A stretch of DNA of 64,000 nt from Linanthus parryae (taxonomy: Eukaryota; Streptophyta; Magnoliopsida; Ericales; Polemoniaceae): positions 86,283,495-86,347,494 of the forward strand of contig JALGPY010000005.1 in NCBI GenBank assembly GCA_023055425.1, written 5' to 3'. Within the stretch, counting starts at the first letter, position 1; every line of letters starts with the position of its first letter. A program made the position numbers and the translations under genes. The notes below the pieces were generated by a model, which did not search any database, was not told where the DNA came from, and saw only the letters and a program-made list of their open reading frames with translations. Below, one piece after another: positions 34,616-45,256 of this stretch.

Positions 34616-34763
34616 TTACAAAATAAGATCGCTTGACCCTTGGTCAAGTTGTGCTAAGAATTTCTCTTCCTCCTCAAAATCGTCCCATTCAATGAGAAGA
34701 GATGCAAGAGACTCATAATCACACAAAAATTCAAATTCTTCTAAAGTGAGCTCACATGAATCT
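34514..34763 (-). repeat. 125-bp tandem duplication at the gag-protease 3' end
   Basis: CTTGGTCAAGTTGTGCTAAG occurs at 34514 and 34639. The following approximately 100 bases match, including AATGAGAAGAGATGCAAGAG-type blocks. The right-hand unit is within the open gag-protease frame; the left-hand one lies beyond its stop. Confidence 0.8.
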
Positions 34764-37012
34764 TTGGAACATGTAGCTAGAGTATAAACATCTTCAACAC
34801 ATGATTCTACCCAACTCACTTCACATACATCATCATCATCATCTTGTGATTTTGGGTGAATACATGCATTAAAAATGTTTAATTCAAGAGTCATGTTCCC
34901 AAATGTAATATTCATCATACCACTTCTACAATTTATAATTGCATTAGATGTAGCAAGAAATGGTCTCCCTAAAATAATGGGGATAGATGATGTGCCACTA
35001 GCCAAGGGAGAGGTGTCTAAGACAATAAAATCCACCGGAAAGTAACATTGGTTCACTTGAACCAACACATCCTCAATGATACCTCTAGGGACTCTAGTGG
35101 ACCTATCCGCCAATTGGAGAGTCACTCGTGTGGGTTTCAACTCACCCAATCCTAACTTCTCATACACCGAGTATGGAAGGAGGTTCACACTTGCACGCAA
35201 ATCTAACAAAGAGTTATGAATTTTATGATCTCCAATGGTGCAAGTGATAGTAGGTGAACCCGGATCTTTGTACTTTGGAGGGAGATTACTTTGGAGAATT
35301 GAGCTCACTTGCTCGGTGAGAAATGCCTTCTTTATCACTTGAAGAGTTCTCTTGAAAGTGCACAAATCCTTGAGAAATTTGGCATAAGCCGGAATTTGCT
35401 TGATAGCATCCAAGAGAGGGATGTTTATCTTAACATTTTGAAATGCCTCAAGGATGTCTTGGTGACTTGCTTTCATCTTATTGGCCACTAGTCTTTGGGG
35501 AAAGGGTGGAACAATCCTAATTTCTTCATTATCAACTACTTCTTTCCCTTTGTTAAGACTCTCCTTAAACTTTTGCAAGTCAACAACTCTCTCTTTGTCA
35601 CCACTCTTCTCACACTCTTCTTCCTCATTTTCATTGGACTCCCCACTTGGAAGTCCATTGTCAACAACTTTCCCATTTCTCAAAACGGTGATGGCTTTCG
35701 CATGTTTCACATGGTTAAAACTTTGGCCCTTTGGATTTTGTTGAGGTTGAGATGGGAATTTTCCCCTCTCTTGAGAATTTATGGTAGACTCCAACCTAGC
35801 CAACGCATTTCTCAACTCTTGGGTTGTTTGGTTTTGGTTAGCCATAAATTGCTCTAAATTTTCTTCAAAATTCCTCTTGTTAGGAGGGACATAGGTAGAA
35901 CTTGAGGGGTTCATTTGGGTATCTTGGCCTTGTCTCCATGATAAATTAGGATGATTTCTCCAATTGGAGTTATATGTGGCCGAGTATGGCGAGTTGTCAT
36001 ATGACTTCCCATAATTGTTGGAATTTAGCACATTTACTTGCTCACCCATAAGCTCTTGGGCTCTTAGGAAGTCGGGACAATCGCTTAACTCATGCGAATC
36101 ACTACAAAAAGAGCACAATGCCTCATTCTTAGACTTAAGGTAATGCATGCTACTTTTAGGATTAGAAGACACTTCTTTTGAAGGCTCATTGATGTCCCAA
36201 GATTGGACTTTCTCACAAATTTCATCTAGACAATCCCAACCCTCATTTTCACCTTTTGTGAAAAAATCTCCCCCACTCATGGACTCAATTGTGTGCTTGT
36301 GGTTGGATGGCAAACCCTCATAAAAGGAGCTAATCAATCTCCAAGTTTCAAATCCATGATGAGGACAAGCAATGAGGAGATCCTTGAAGCGTTCCCAAGC
36401 GTGGGGAAGTGGCTCTCCCTCCTTAACACAAAAAGTCACAATTTCCCTTTTTATGGCATTAGTCTTGTAAGTGGGGAAAAATTTCTTGAGAAATTCTTTC
36501 TCCAATTCTTCCCAAGTGCCTATCGTCCTAGGTCTCAAGGAGTGAAGCCATGATTTGAATTTATCCTTCAAAGAGAAAGGAAACAACCTAAGTTTGATAG
36601 TGTTGCTAGAAACACCATTACAATAAACTGTGGAGGCAATTTCACAAAAATCTTTAAGATGAGAGTAGGCACTCTCGGCATCTAGGCCATGATACTTGGG
36701 CAAAAGTTGGATTGTACCCGGTTTAAATTCAAAATTTCTTTCACTCAAATGAACCACAAAGCAAGAAGGCGAACTTTTCCGAGATGGATGCATCAAATCT
36801 CTAATTGAACGAAATGGCATCCTCTCATTGTAGCTACTATGCCCATCCTCTCCCTCCATGATTTCAAAGCTATTAAGAGAGCTTGAATCGTTGGATAGGG
36901 CTAAACTACTACTACCACTAGTAGAAGTATTTTCACCAAAGGGATTTCTACCCTCTTCTTCAAGCAAAGTGCGATGCAATCTATGATTACTATCACGTTG
37001 CCACACACTCAT
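34616..37012 (-). CDS. Athila-like gag-protease polyprotein
   Basis: An uninterrupted minus-strand frame of 798 codons from ATG at 37012 (the frame is open further upstream, but only from a GTG) to TAA at 34616. The gag core has KYHGLDAESAYSHLKDFCEI, FPFSLKDKFKSWLHSLRP and EKEFLKKFFPTYKTNAIK, typical of retrotransposon gag in Athila elements. A knuckle CSFCSDSHELSDC (C-x2-C-x3-H-x4-C) follows. The aspartic protease domain near the end has SVNLLPYSVYEKLGLGELKP and PIILGRPFLAT. The active-site motif, usually D-L-G-A-S, reads D-L-R-A-S, so catalysis is doubtful. An acidic tail follows. The lack of stops, with near-identical LTRs, indicates a young copy. Confidence 0.9.
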   Translation of the reverse strand: MSVWQRDSNHRLHRTLLEEEGRNPFGENTSTSGSSSLALSNDSSSLNSFEIMEGEDGHSSYNERMPFRSIRDLMHPSRKSSPSCFVVHLSERNFEFKPGTIQLLPKYHGLDAESAYSHLKDFCEIASTVYCNGVSSNTIKLRLFPFSLKDKFKSWLHSLRPRTIGTWEELEKEFLKKFFPTYKTNAIKREIVTFCVKEGEPLPHAWERFKDLLIACPHHGFETWRLISSFYEGLPSNHKHTIESMSGGDFFTKGENEGWDCLDEICEKVQSWDINEPSKEVSSNPKSSMHYLKSKNEALCSFCSDSHELSDCPDFLRAQELMGEQVNVLNSNNYGKSYDNSPYSATYNSNWRNHPNLSWRQGQDTQMNPSSSTYVPPNKRNFEENLEQFMANQNQTTQELRNALARLESTINSQERGKFPSQPQQNPKGQSFNHVKHAKAITVLRNGKVVDNGLPSGESNENEEEECEKSGDKERVVDLQKFKESLNKGKEVVDNEEIRIVPPFPQRLVANKMKASHQDILEAFQNVKINIPLLDAIKQIPAYAKFLKDLCTFKRTLQVIKKAFLTEQVSSILQSNLPPKYKDPGSPTITCTIGDHKIHNSLLDLRASVNLLPYSVYEKLGLGELKPTRVTLQLADRSTRVPRGIIEDVLVQVNQCYFPVDFIVLDTSPLASGTSSIPIILGRPFLATSNAIINCRSGMMNITFGNMTLELNIFNACIHPKSQDDDDDVCEVSWVESCVEDVYTLATCSKDSCELTLEEFEFLCDYESLASLLIEWDDFEEEEKFLAQLDQGSSDLIL

Positions 37013-37210
37013 GCAACCCAATCTCAAATAAAGTTCAAGAGGGTTTCCTAACACAAGCTAGGAGTATGTTTTTGTGATTTTTTACTTTTCGCTTTTTTTG
37101 TTCCAAAGTTCAAAAATGAACCCGGAATTTTTTTTCGAGCGTATCTAAAAAATAAAAATAAAAACAAGCAAAACAAGAAAGTAACTAAAGACTGAGTCTC
37201 TTAGCACCAA

Positions 37211-37228
37211 TCCCCGGCAACGGCGCCA
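37211..37228 (-). promoter_or_regulatory. Athila-type primer binding site
   Basis: The minus strand reads TGGCGCCGTTGCCGGGGA, six bases inside the 5' LTR. This is the sequence widely reported for Athila-group elements and assigned to tRNA-Asp. Confidence 0.9.
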
Positions 37229-37234
37229 AAAACT

Positions 37235-39193
37235 TGTTGAAGTCGATAATCCCAAGTATAGGATATCGCTACAAGTAGTACCCGAGTAAGAACGGGGTCG
37301 ATTTCCAAAAGGATTGGGAAAGAGAATAAACACTCTAGAGCCAACTAATAAATTAAGCAACTAGCTAAAAATTAAAAGGCAAATTTCTCATAGGCTTTAT
37401 AGATAGCCAAGCTTCGAAATCCACCAAGAGAAACTTGATGGAGCAAGGATTTTGTTTAACAATTTAAGAAACTAAGCAAATACTTAAAGATAATCTAAAA
37501 CTTGAAAAGAGTTTGTATGATTGAGAAAAATAGTTGGTCTTAGTTGAATCATCTAGGAGTGTTGTGCATGAATCCAACACCCAAATGATATTACAAGGAG
37601 ATGTGTGGATTCTAATGTCAAATCCAATTATGATTCATGAGGAACACTAGTGGAATCCAAAACTAAGTTGTATCAACTATCAAGTATGTGTATTCAAGCA
37701 TGAATCCACATACAAGATGAAGCTACAAATCGGATTTGTATTCCACCACTTGTTGAATCATGAATCACAAGAGGAACTTCTCAACTCATTGATTTTAACA
37801 ATTGAATCCACACCCAACACACCTAGATTCATCAACTTCAACCAACAACAAACTTAGCTACTCATGTCTAAGAGAGAAACACGAGAGATATCAAGCATAT
37901 TCATGAACATTCTCATTCAATTCAAGTTCCAACTCTAGAATACACAAGTTATTCTCCAATTTCAACTCAAAATGATGAACAAAGTCACTAATACTTGATT
38001 TGAACTACTAAATTTGATTCCAAGCTACAATAAATCAACTACTAATAGCCAAGTAACCGAAAATCATCAACTAAAAGAAGCCAAGTAACCCAAAAAATGA
38101 AGAACAAACTAAGAACAATGAAGAACACTATGAAGAACAACCTTGAATCTAACCCAACTCTTCCCTTAGGTGTTCTTGGCTCCGAATTTGCTCAACACGA
38201 GCACGAAATCACCAAGAACTACCCAGAAATTGGCCAAGGCCGAGAGAGAAGAGAGAGAGGCAAGGGTTTGTCTTAGAAATTTCGTGAGGTGAGAGAGAGG
38301 TTCTTCAATCTTCAAGTTCGGCTTATATAGGCGGTTGGGAAGGGTTTCTTGGCCTCCAAGGATGAATCCCCACCCTCCAATTCATCCCAATCCATCTCTA
38401 TCTTTATTTTTGGAACCTTCATGAACCCTAGGTCGAATTGGGGCTTTTTGATTTTCTTTGTCTTGGGCCGAATTGAGAAGATATATAGGTAGAGCTCGGT
38501 CTTAGGAGCGTTTTGGGACCAATTTTAGCCAACTTGGTGAAGAATTAAGGTCGGGGTGAAGCTTTGAAGAGCTTGGGTGAAGCAACCATGGAGGAGAACG
38601 TGGGTTTCTTCATTGTGGCGTCGGGGAGAGAGAGAGGACGAGCTGGGGGTGAGCTGGTTCGGTGAAATTTCACCCGGCTCCCCCTAGCTTGCTGAAACCT
38701 TTTAAAATACCCCATCTCTTACTTAAAACCTTCTGAAAATGGCAATCTGACTCCCCAATCCGTTAAAAACTCATCTCTTTAGTCCTTAAAAACTTTATAA
38801 ACTTGCCTTTAGCTCCCCATTCCGTTAAAATCTCTTCACATGAGCCCTCTAAACATTAGAACACTTGACTTTGGCCCTTGACTTTTACTTTTAACTTGCA
38901 ATTTCTTCAATCTTGACCTCTCAAATCTTCAATAATCTTCTAATTAAGGCTTCCAAGTACCTTCTTCTTGTCTCTTAGCCCTCCAAATCTTTTCAATTCC
39001 TCATTCAAGCTTTCCCAACTAGCCCCTTTCGTTATAAAATCACGTCTTTGCCTACAAAATAAGATTAAAACAACCAAAACTACAAAGACAATCATAAGAC
39101 TAGAATGAGAGATAAAATAACTAAATTACACATATTAGCAAGTTATGAAGAGTTCCTTAACATACTAAAATATGCAATTTTAAGTTGTTAACA
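37235..39193 (-). mobile_element. 5' LTR of the Athila-like element (1959 bp)
   Basis: Nearly identical to 30050-32006 and lies beside the primer site. TATATAAG is on the minus strand at 38322-38329. It is followed by the target duplication TCTTC at 39194-39198. Confidence 0.9.
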
Positions 39194-39198
39194 TCTTC

Positions 39199-39872
39199 CT
39201 ATTTGAGATGCCGTTCTTCCTCCGCCACCTCTACACCTAGGGGTCGGCGTGTCCTCGACAATATTCCAGGAAACCCTTAAGAACAACTAACCCAGCTCAG
39301 AAGGCGTCTGTCCGACTCATCAGATCCTCGCGAACATGGGACTCCTATGGTCTCAAACATAAAAACCAAGAAGTTCCACCCTACCATCCCTATGACCCAT
39401 ACATTTCCGATCTATCCCCTCAAAGACCTCGGGTGAACCCCACAAGAGAAATTCCTTCGGTCATGTCTGCCCAAGCAGTAGCCGCCCTGGAGAAAAAATT
39501 AGCGAACTTCATAGCTTGCCAAACCCCTAATCTCTCTGCGATTCCAAATATTGAGTGCCCGCCTCCAATTCTATGGGAAGATCTATGAAATGATCAATCA
39601 TGTAGGATACAAGGCACCCACATCCGAAAAGTTTGACGAAGTGACTTGAAATGCACAAGAACATGTCATGCGATTCATCGAATTACTGGTACATTGCAGC
39701 GTAAACAAATACCTCAGGATGCGCGAGTTCCCGAAGAGCATGGGGAAGGTCGCATATAAGTGTTACCATCCCCTCGATCTAGGTTCCACAAAGACGTGGG
39801 ACGACATGGTAAAAAATTTCTACACCATTCTTTCAAGTTGAGGAAAATTTCACAACTATCCACTTGTCGGGG
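39199..39872 (+). pseudogene. Element A gag fragment 2
   Basis: After the Athila-like insertion the Tat-like gag resumes. The segment 39600-39835 translates to GYKAPTSEKFDEV, EHVMRFIELL, MREFPKSMGKVAYKCY and KTWDDMVKNFYT, closely matching the intact gag core at 62510-62740. Stops and frameshifts are present (for example a TGA at about 39647). The fragment ends at the copia target duplication CGGGG (39868-39872). Confidence 0.75.
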
Positions 39873-41290
39873 TGTAGGGTTTTGATTCATGGATGCGCAA
39901 CGGAAGCATAAACAAACATAAAACCATGCAAAACCCTCCAAGGATCACAAGTCAAGAGACATAACGATGGTAAGGGTAAGAAATCATAAACACACCTTAG
40001 GGTTCTCCTTTGATGACTTCAAACGCGAATTGTGTCACGTTCTCTATGGTTGATCCACGCCTAGAGTTGTTCCTAGATCTCCCAAGTCCTTGGTGCTAGC
40101 CCGGAAGAGGAAGAGGAAGAAGAATCACGCAAAACGATACCCAAAAGGAGGGTCTCGGCCTTCTTTGGCCGACGGGGACGGGGCGGCGGCAAGGGGGCGA
40201 TCGGCTCCCTTGTTGCTTGCTCTCTCTCCTTTTTCTCTCCCACTCTTTGTTATGTTCACTAATGAGCATAAGTTATGTGGGAAGGAAGGAAGGGAGATCT
40301 TTTATATAGTCCAAAAAATCCTTGTTAACTACCTAAAGGACTTATTCTAGTCCTACTAGAATTCAATTTAGTCCCTTCCTTGCAAATTAGTCCCTACTAA
40401 GTTTGCAAGGGTTTGCAAAGTGATCCTTCTAATTAATTAATCCAATTAATTAATTCCCAAATCTAGTTCAACTCTATGTAGCGTGTGACCCCATAGGTTC
40501 TATCTAGTTGGTAGCAACTATTTGCTAACATGGAGCAGTTTCTAGCAAAACATCCATTCTAGCCAACTAATAGAATAGTCATCTTGACAACCTTTGTACA
40601 AGTAATTGTCTCATCCCTTTGTCTCTATATCCGGATTGGACACGAGACATACAAGTCACACTCGTATATCCAATCCATAGTTTCTCGATCCATGGGAATA
40701 GCCTTATTCGTGCAAATAACATCAATATCCCATATTGATTTATTTGAGTCTGGCCAGACAGCACTATCCCTCGAGTGGCCTAGGATATTTGCTCCCGTTA
40801 TGTGGGAGGGACAAATCCTATCTACGTTCACTACGATCTCTAAGCTTGCTTCTTATTGTATCCAGTACACGCCTTTATAACTACCCAGTTACGGTGTAGA
40901 GTTTAACGCTACCAAGATCACAATAATCCACAACTAGAATATCTAGTGACTTCAAGTCTAAGGATGACAATACCATTGCACCGCGAGAAGCGCTTGTGAC
41001 TCAACATAACGTGTATGTAGCCTTCTCGGAGATGGGTCAATCCAGTACAACATTCCTTAATGCACACCTATGTGTTGGATCGTGATATCTCCATATCAAT
41101 CCAACCCCATACTAGTCTATAGATGATTGTTCCATTAATCATTATACTTGACTAGGGATATTTAAGATAAACAACACAGTTGTAAATATAAGGACTTCAT
41201 TATATTAAATATCCAATAAATAATAAATGAATTTCTAGCCACAAATAATTCATACTAAACTAGATTGCCTCTAGGGCTTCTATTCCAACA
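39873..41290 (-). mobile_element. 3' LTR of the BARE-like copia element (1418 bp)
   Basis: On the + strand it runs TGTAGGGTTTTG to TATTCCAACA. A minus-strand TATATAAA lies at 40301-40308. The plus-strand primer, minus-strand CAAGTGGGAGAC, is at 41291-41302. Confidence 0.9.
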
Positions 41291-41304
41291 GTCTCCCACT
41301 TGCA

Positions 41305-43872
41305 CTAGAGCCAATCTGGCGCATCTCGTATGCCCATACTCCTAGTGTGCCCTTCATGCTTCCAATGGGTGAGAAGCTTTGTAAGCGGGTCTGGTAGATT
41401 ATCATCTGTAGGAATCTTGCATATCCGAACGTCTCCTCTATCGATAATATCTCGAATCAGATGAAACTTCCTGAGCACGTGCTTGGACTTCTGGTACGGC
41501 ATGGGTTCCTTTGATTGCGCGATCGCCCCAGTGTTGTCACAGAACAACTCAACTGGATCCGCAATTCTAGGGACCACACCAAGTTCAGAAACAAACTTTC
41601 TGATCTAAACAGCTTCCTTTGCTGCGCCATTTGCAGCAATGTACTCAGCCTCTGTTGTAGAATCAGATACCGTCTCTTGCTTGGAACTCTTCCAGCTCAC
41701 CGCTGCTCCATTCAGGCAAAACACATATCCCGACTGTGATCTAAAGTCATCTCTGTCGGTTTGGAAGCTTGCATCAGTGTAACCCCTTACACGCAACTCT
41801 TCTTCACCGCCAAATATCAAGAAAGCATCCTTAGTTCTTCTCAAGTACTTTAGGATGTTCTTGACTGCAATCCAGTGACTCTCACCCGGATTGGATTGGT
41901 ATCTGCTTGTCATACTCAAGGCATATGACACATCTGGTCTAGTACATAACATGGCGTACATGATAGATCATATGGCCGAGGCATACGGAATTCTACTCAT
42001 GCGTTCCTTCTCAATCTCATTGGAAGGACAACCATTCTTCGAAAGAGTGATTCCATGTGACATGGGCAAGAATCCCTTATTGGAATCTTGCATGTTGAAC
42101 CGTTTCAACACCTTGTCAATATATGTACTTTGACTTAGGCCTAGCAACCTCTTAGATCTATCTCTATAGATCTTTATACCGAGTATATAGGCTGCTTCCC
42201 TTAAGTCCTTCATTGAGAAACACTTTCCTAGCCAATCTTTCACAGATTGCAGCATGGGAATGTCGTTTCCAATGAGTAGTATGTCATCCACATACAAGAC
42301 CAGAAAAGCTACAGAGCTCCCACTAACCTTCTTGTAGACACAAGACTCATCTTCGTTTCTGATGAAGCCAAACTCTTTGACCACTTCATCAAAACGTCGA
42401 TTCCAACTCCTAGAAGCTTGCTTCAATCCATAAATGGATCGTTGCAACTTACAGACTTTGTTGGCTTGCTTTGGATCTTCAAAACCCTCCGGCTGTATCA
42501 TATACACGTCCTCGAGGAGATTCCCATAAAGGAATGCTGTTTTGACATCCATCTGCCAAATCTCATAGTCATGGTATGCTGCAATTGCAAGTAGGATTCG
42601 GATGGATTTGGTCATAGCGACTGGTGAAAAGGTTTCATCATAGTCAATACCATGAATCTGTCTGAATCCTTTAGCCACCAATCGGCCCTTATAGGTAATC
42701 ACATTACCATCCATGTCGATCTTCTTCTTGAAGACCCACTTGCACCCTATGGGCCGCGCCCCATCGGGTGGTTCCACCAAAGTCCATACTTTGTTGGTAT
42801 ACATGGATTCCATCTCGGATCTCATGGCCTCCTGCCACTTCTGAGAGTCTGGGCCACTCATGGCCTCCTCATAGGTAGTAGGCTCATCACCTATGAGCAT
42901 CGTGTCACCGGAATCGGTTACGAGAAGTCCATACCTCTCGGGTTCCTGGCGCACTCTACTAGATCTACGAAGCTCTTGTGTTACCTGAACAGGTTGTTCC
43001 ACAACTGCTTGTGGTTCCTGTTCATGTTCCATAATCGGTTCAGTGATTTGTGGTTCTTGAACCTCTTCAAGTTCTACATTCCTCCCACTTGCTTCTTTAG
43101 AGACAAATTCTCTTTCTAGAAACACGCCGGTTCGAGCAACAAACACTTTGTTCTCGGTTGGATTGTAGAAGTAGTAACCCTTAGTTTCCTTAGGGTACCC
43201 CACAAATTTACACTTATCCGATTTCGGCCCCAGCTTGTCTGATTGTAAACGTTTTACATAGACATCGCAGCCCCAAATCCTCATGAACGACAGTGTGGGA
43301 CGCCTCCCACTCCACATCTCATGTGGTGTCTTCATGACTGATTTGGATGGAGCACGGTTAATGGTGAAAGCTGCAATTAATAGAGCGTAACCCCAAAATG
43401 ATAATGGAAGATCGGTTTGACACATCATAGATCGAACCATATCCAATAGGGTTCGATTCCTCCTTTCGGACACACCATTCCATTGTGGCGTTCCGGGTGG
43501 AGTGAGTTGGGACACTATCCCACACTCTCTAAGATAGTCGTCAAACTCTTGGCTCAAGTATTCTCCTCCACGATTCAATCGTAGAGCCTTGATACTTTTG
43601 CCAAGTTGCTTCTCTACTTCATTCTTGAATTCTTTGAACACTTCAAAGGATTCGGATTTTGCCCTCATGAGGTACACAAATCCATATCTACTGTAATCAT
43701 AAGTAAATGTAATGAAGTAGACATAACCACCCCTGGCAGGCGTGGCAAATGGCCCACAAACATTGGTATGTATGAGTGCCAATTGCTCACTAGTCCTCTC
43801 ACCTTTCTTATTGAAAGGGGACTTTGTCATTTTTCCCAAAAAAAAAAGCCTCACATGTCTCATATGATTCAA
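41305..43872 (-). pseudogene. Integrase, reverse transcriptase and RNase H of the BARE-like element
   Basis: The 43872-41968 frame (634 codons) covers the integrase core and RT. The integrase has HTNVCGPF and RLNRGGEY where family members have Asp, so both catalytic Asp residues are Asn; the Glu region NGVSERRNRT remains. RT motifs include KTAFLYGNLLEDVYMIQPEGF, RSIYGLKQASRSWNRRF and an intact YVDD. A stop at 41968 precedes 41961-41605, which has MYAMLCTRPDVSYALSMT and the RNase H GYTDASFQTD. A stop after AAKEAV splits off the last segment (41577-41305), with ELFCDNTGAIAQSKEP and KHVLRKFHLIRD. It is inactive as it stands. Confidence 0.9.
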
Positions 43873-45256
43873 AAATCAAATGAGTCTAGTAATCCATCCT
43901 TATGGAGTCTAGATACATGTTTCTCATTCATGTGGCCTAAACGACAATGCCATAAATAAGCAGGTTTTAAATCATTTATTTTAATCCGCTTGGTAATAAT
44001 GTTGTAGACATGATTGCTTAGATCAAGGACATAAAGTCCATTAAATAATTGCGCACTAAAATAGTGAATATTATTTAAATAAAAGGAACAACAATTGTTC
44101 TTTATTGAAATAATAAAACCATCCTTGTCCAAACAAGAAATAGAAATAATGTTTCTGCTCATAGCAGGCACAAAATAGCAATTATTTAATTCTAAAACTA
44201 ATCCTGAAGGCAGATATAGCTCGCACACGCCTATGGCCAACGCAGCAACCTTTGCTCCATTCCCAACGCGCAGATCTACCTCCCCTTTAGCCAATCTCCT
44301 ACTTCTCTTTAGATCCTGCATATTTCGACAAATATGAGATCCACATCCAGTATCTAATACCCATGATGTAGAGAAAGTTAAATTGACATCTACAACAAAA
44401 ATACCTGGTGGTGGTGGAATCACTATTCCAAGCCTCTTGTCCTCCAGATATTTTGGGCAGTTCCTCCTCCAGTGTCCAGGCTGACTGCAGTAGTGACATT
44501 CACCTTTAGTCACACCTTTGGCAATGCCACCAACAGGCTTAAGGGCAGGTTCCTTGGACTTGGCAACTGACTTGCCTTTGCCCTTGGAGGAAGAGGCAAA
44601 CCTTTTGCCCTTTCCTTTCTGTACCATCATAATGGCCTTGCCATTTCCCTTGTTGATGCTCTATTCAGCCGTCCTCAACATATTGAGCAAATCTGGCAGT
44701 GGTTTAACGATCTCATTCATGTTATAGTTCATAATGAACTGTCCATAACTCTCGGGTAACGATTGCAACACGAGATCGGTTGCCAACTCTTGGCCGACCG
44801 GAACCCTAGTCGGGCGAGATTCTCCAAGTACGCGATCATTCGGAGTACATGGGGTCCCACCGGGTTCCCTTCTGCCAGATGACACTTGAACAGTGCCTTT
44901 GTGACCTCATACCTCTCTACCCTCGCCTGCTCTTGGAAGAGCTGCTTTAGATGTTCGATCATATCGACAGCATTCATGTTTTCGTGTTGCTTCTGAAGCT
45001 CAGAAGTCATGGTGCAAAGCATAAGGCAGGCCGCATCATTAGCGTCATCAACACGCTTTTGATACGCCTTTAGGTCAGCAGGTGTTTGGTTCTCTGGACC
45101 TTCTGGAACATGCTCCTCTATTGCGTACAGTTTCTTCTCTTGCTTGAGAACAATTCTCAAGTTTCTGTACCAATCAAGAAAGTTGGTTCCAGAGAGCTTG
45201 TCCTTCTCAAGGACAGATCGTAGGGAATGTTGAGAACTCGATGAGTTGTTTGCCAT
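43869..45256 (-). pseudogene. Gag, protease and integrase zinc region of the BARE-like element
   Basis: The minus-strand ATG at 45256 starts gag (MANNSSSSQHSLRSV; LSGTNFLDWYRNLRIVLKQ) of the UBN2 type. A frameshift occurs near 44850 and a stop at 44661. The 44630-43869 frame continues with the zinc knuckle CHYCSQPGHWRRNC, the protease box WVLDTGCGSHICRN (D-T-G intact) and the GAG-pre-integrase LWHCRLGHMNEKHVSRL. A one-base change in a T run near 43872 shifts the frame before the integrase core. With the downstream pol frame this makes one original gag-pol polyprotein. Confidence 0.85.

Larger units (their letters stand above)
30050..39193 (-). mobile_element. Athila-like gypsy element with gag-protease only, recent insertion
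   Basis: A 9.14 kb element is bounded by two LTRs (30050-32006 and 37235-39193) that differ at only a small number of positions. It is flanked by the 5-bp repeat TCTTC at 30045-30049 and 39194-39198. The primer site next to the right-hand LTR and the purine tract next to the left-hand LTR (both on the minus strand) set the orientation. The internal region encodes an intact gag-protease frame but no reverse transcriptase, RNase H or integrase. It is therefore a non-autonomous gag-bearing derivative, like the TR-GAG class known in plants, and would need pol from a relative. Confidence 0.9.

Noticed and set aside
42652..43119. 155-codon plus-strand frame
   Set aside because: It is antisense to the BARE-like integrase/RT frame, which has clear family motifs.
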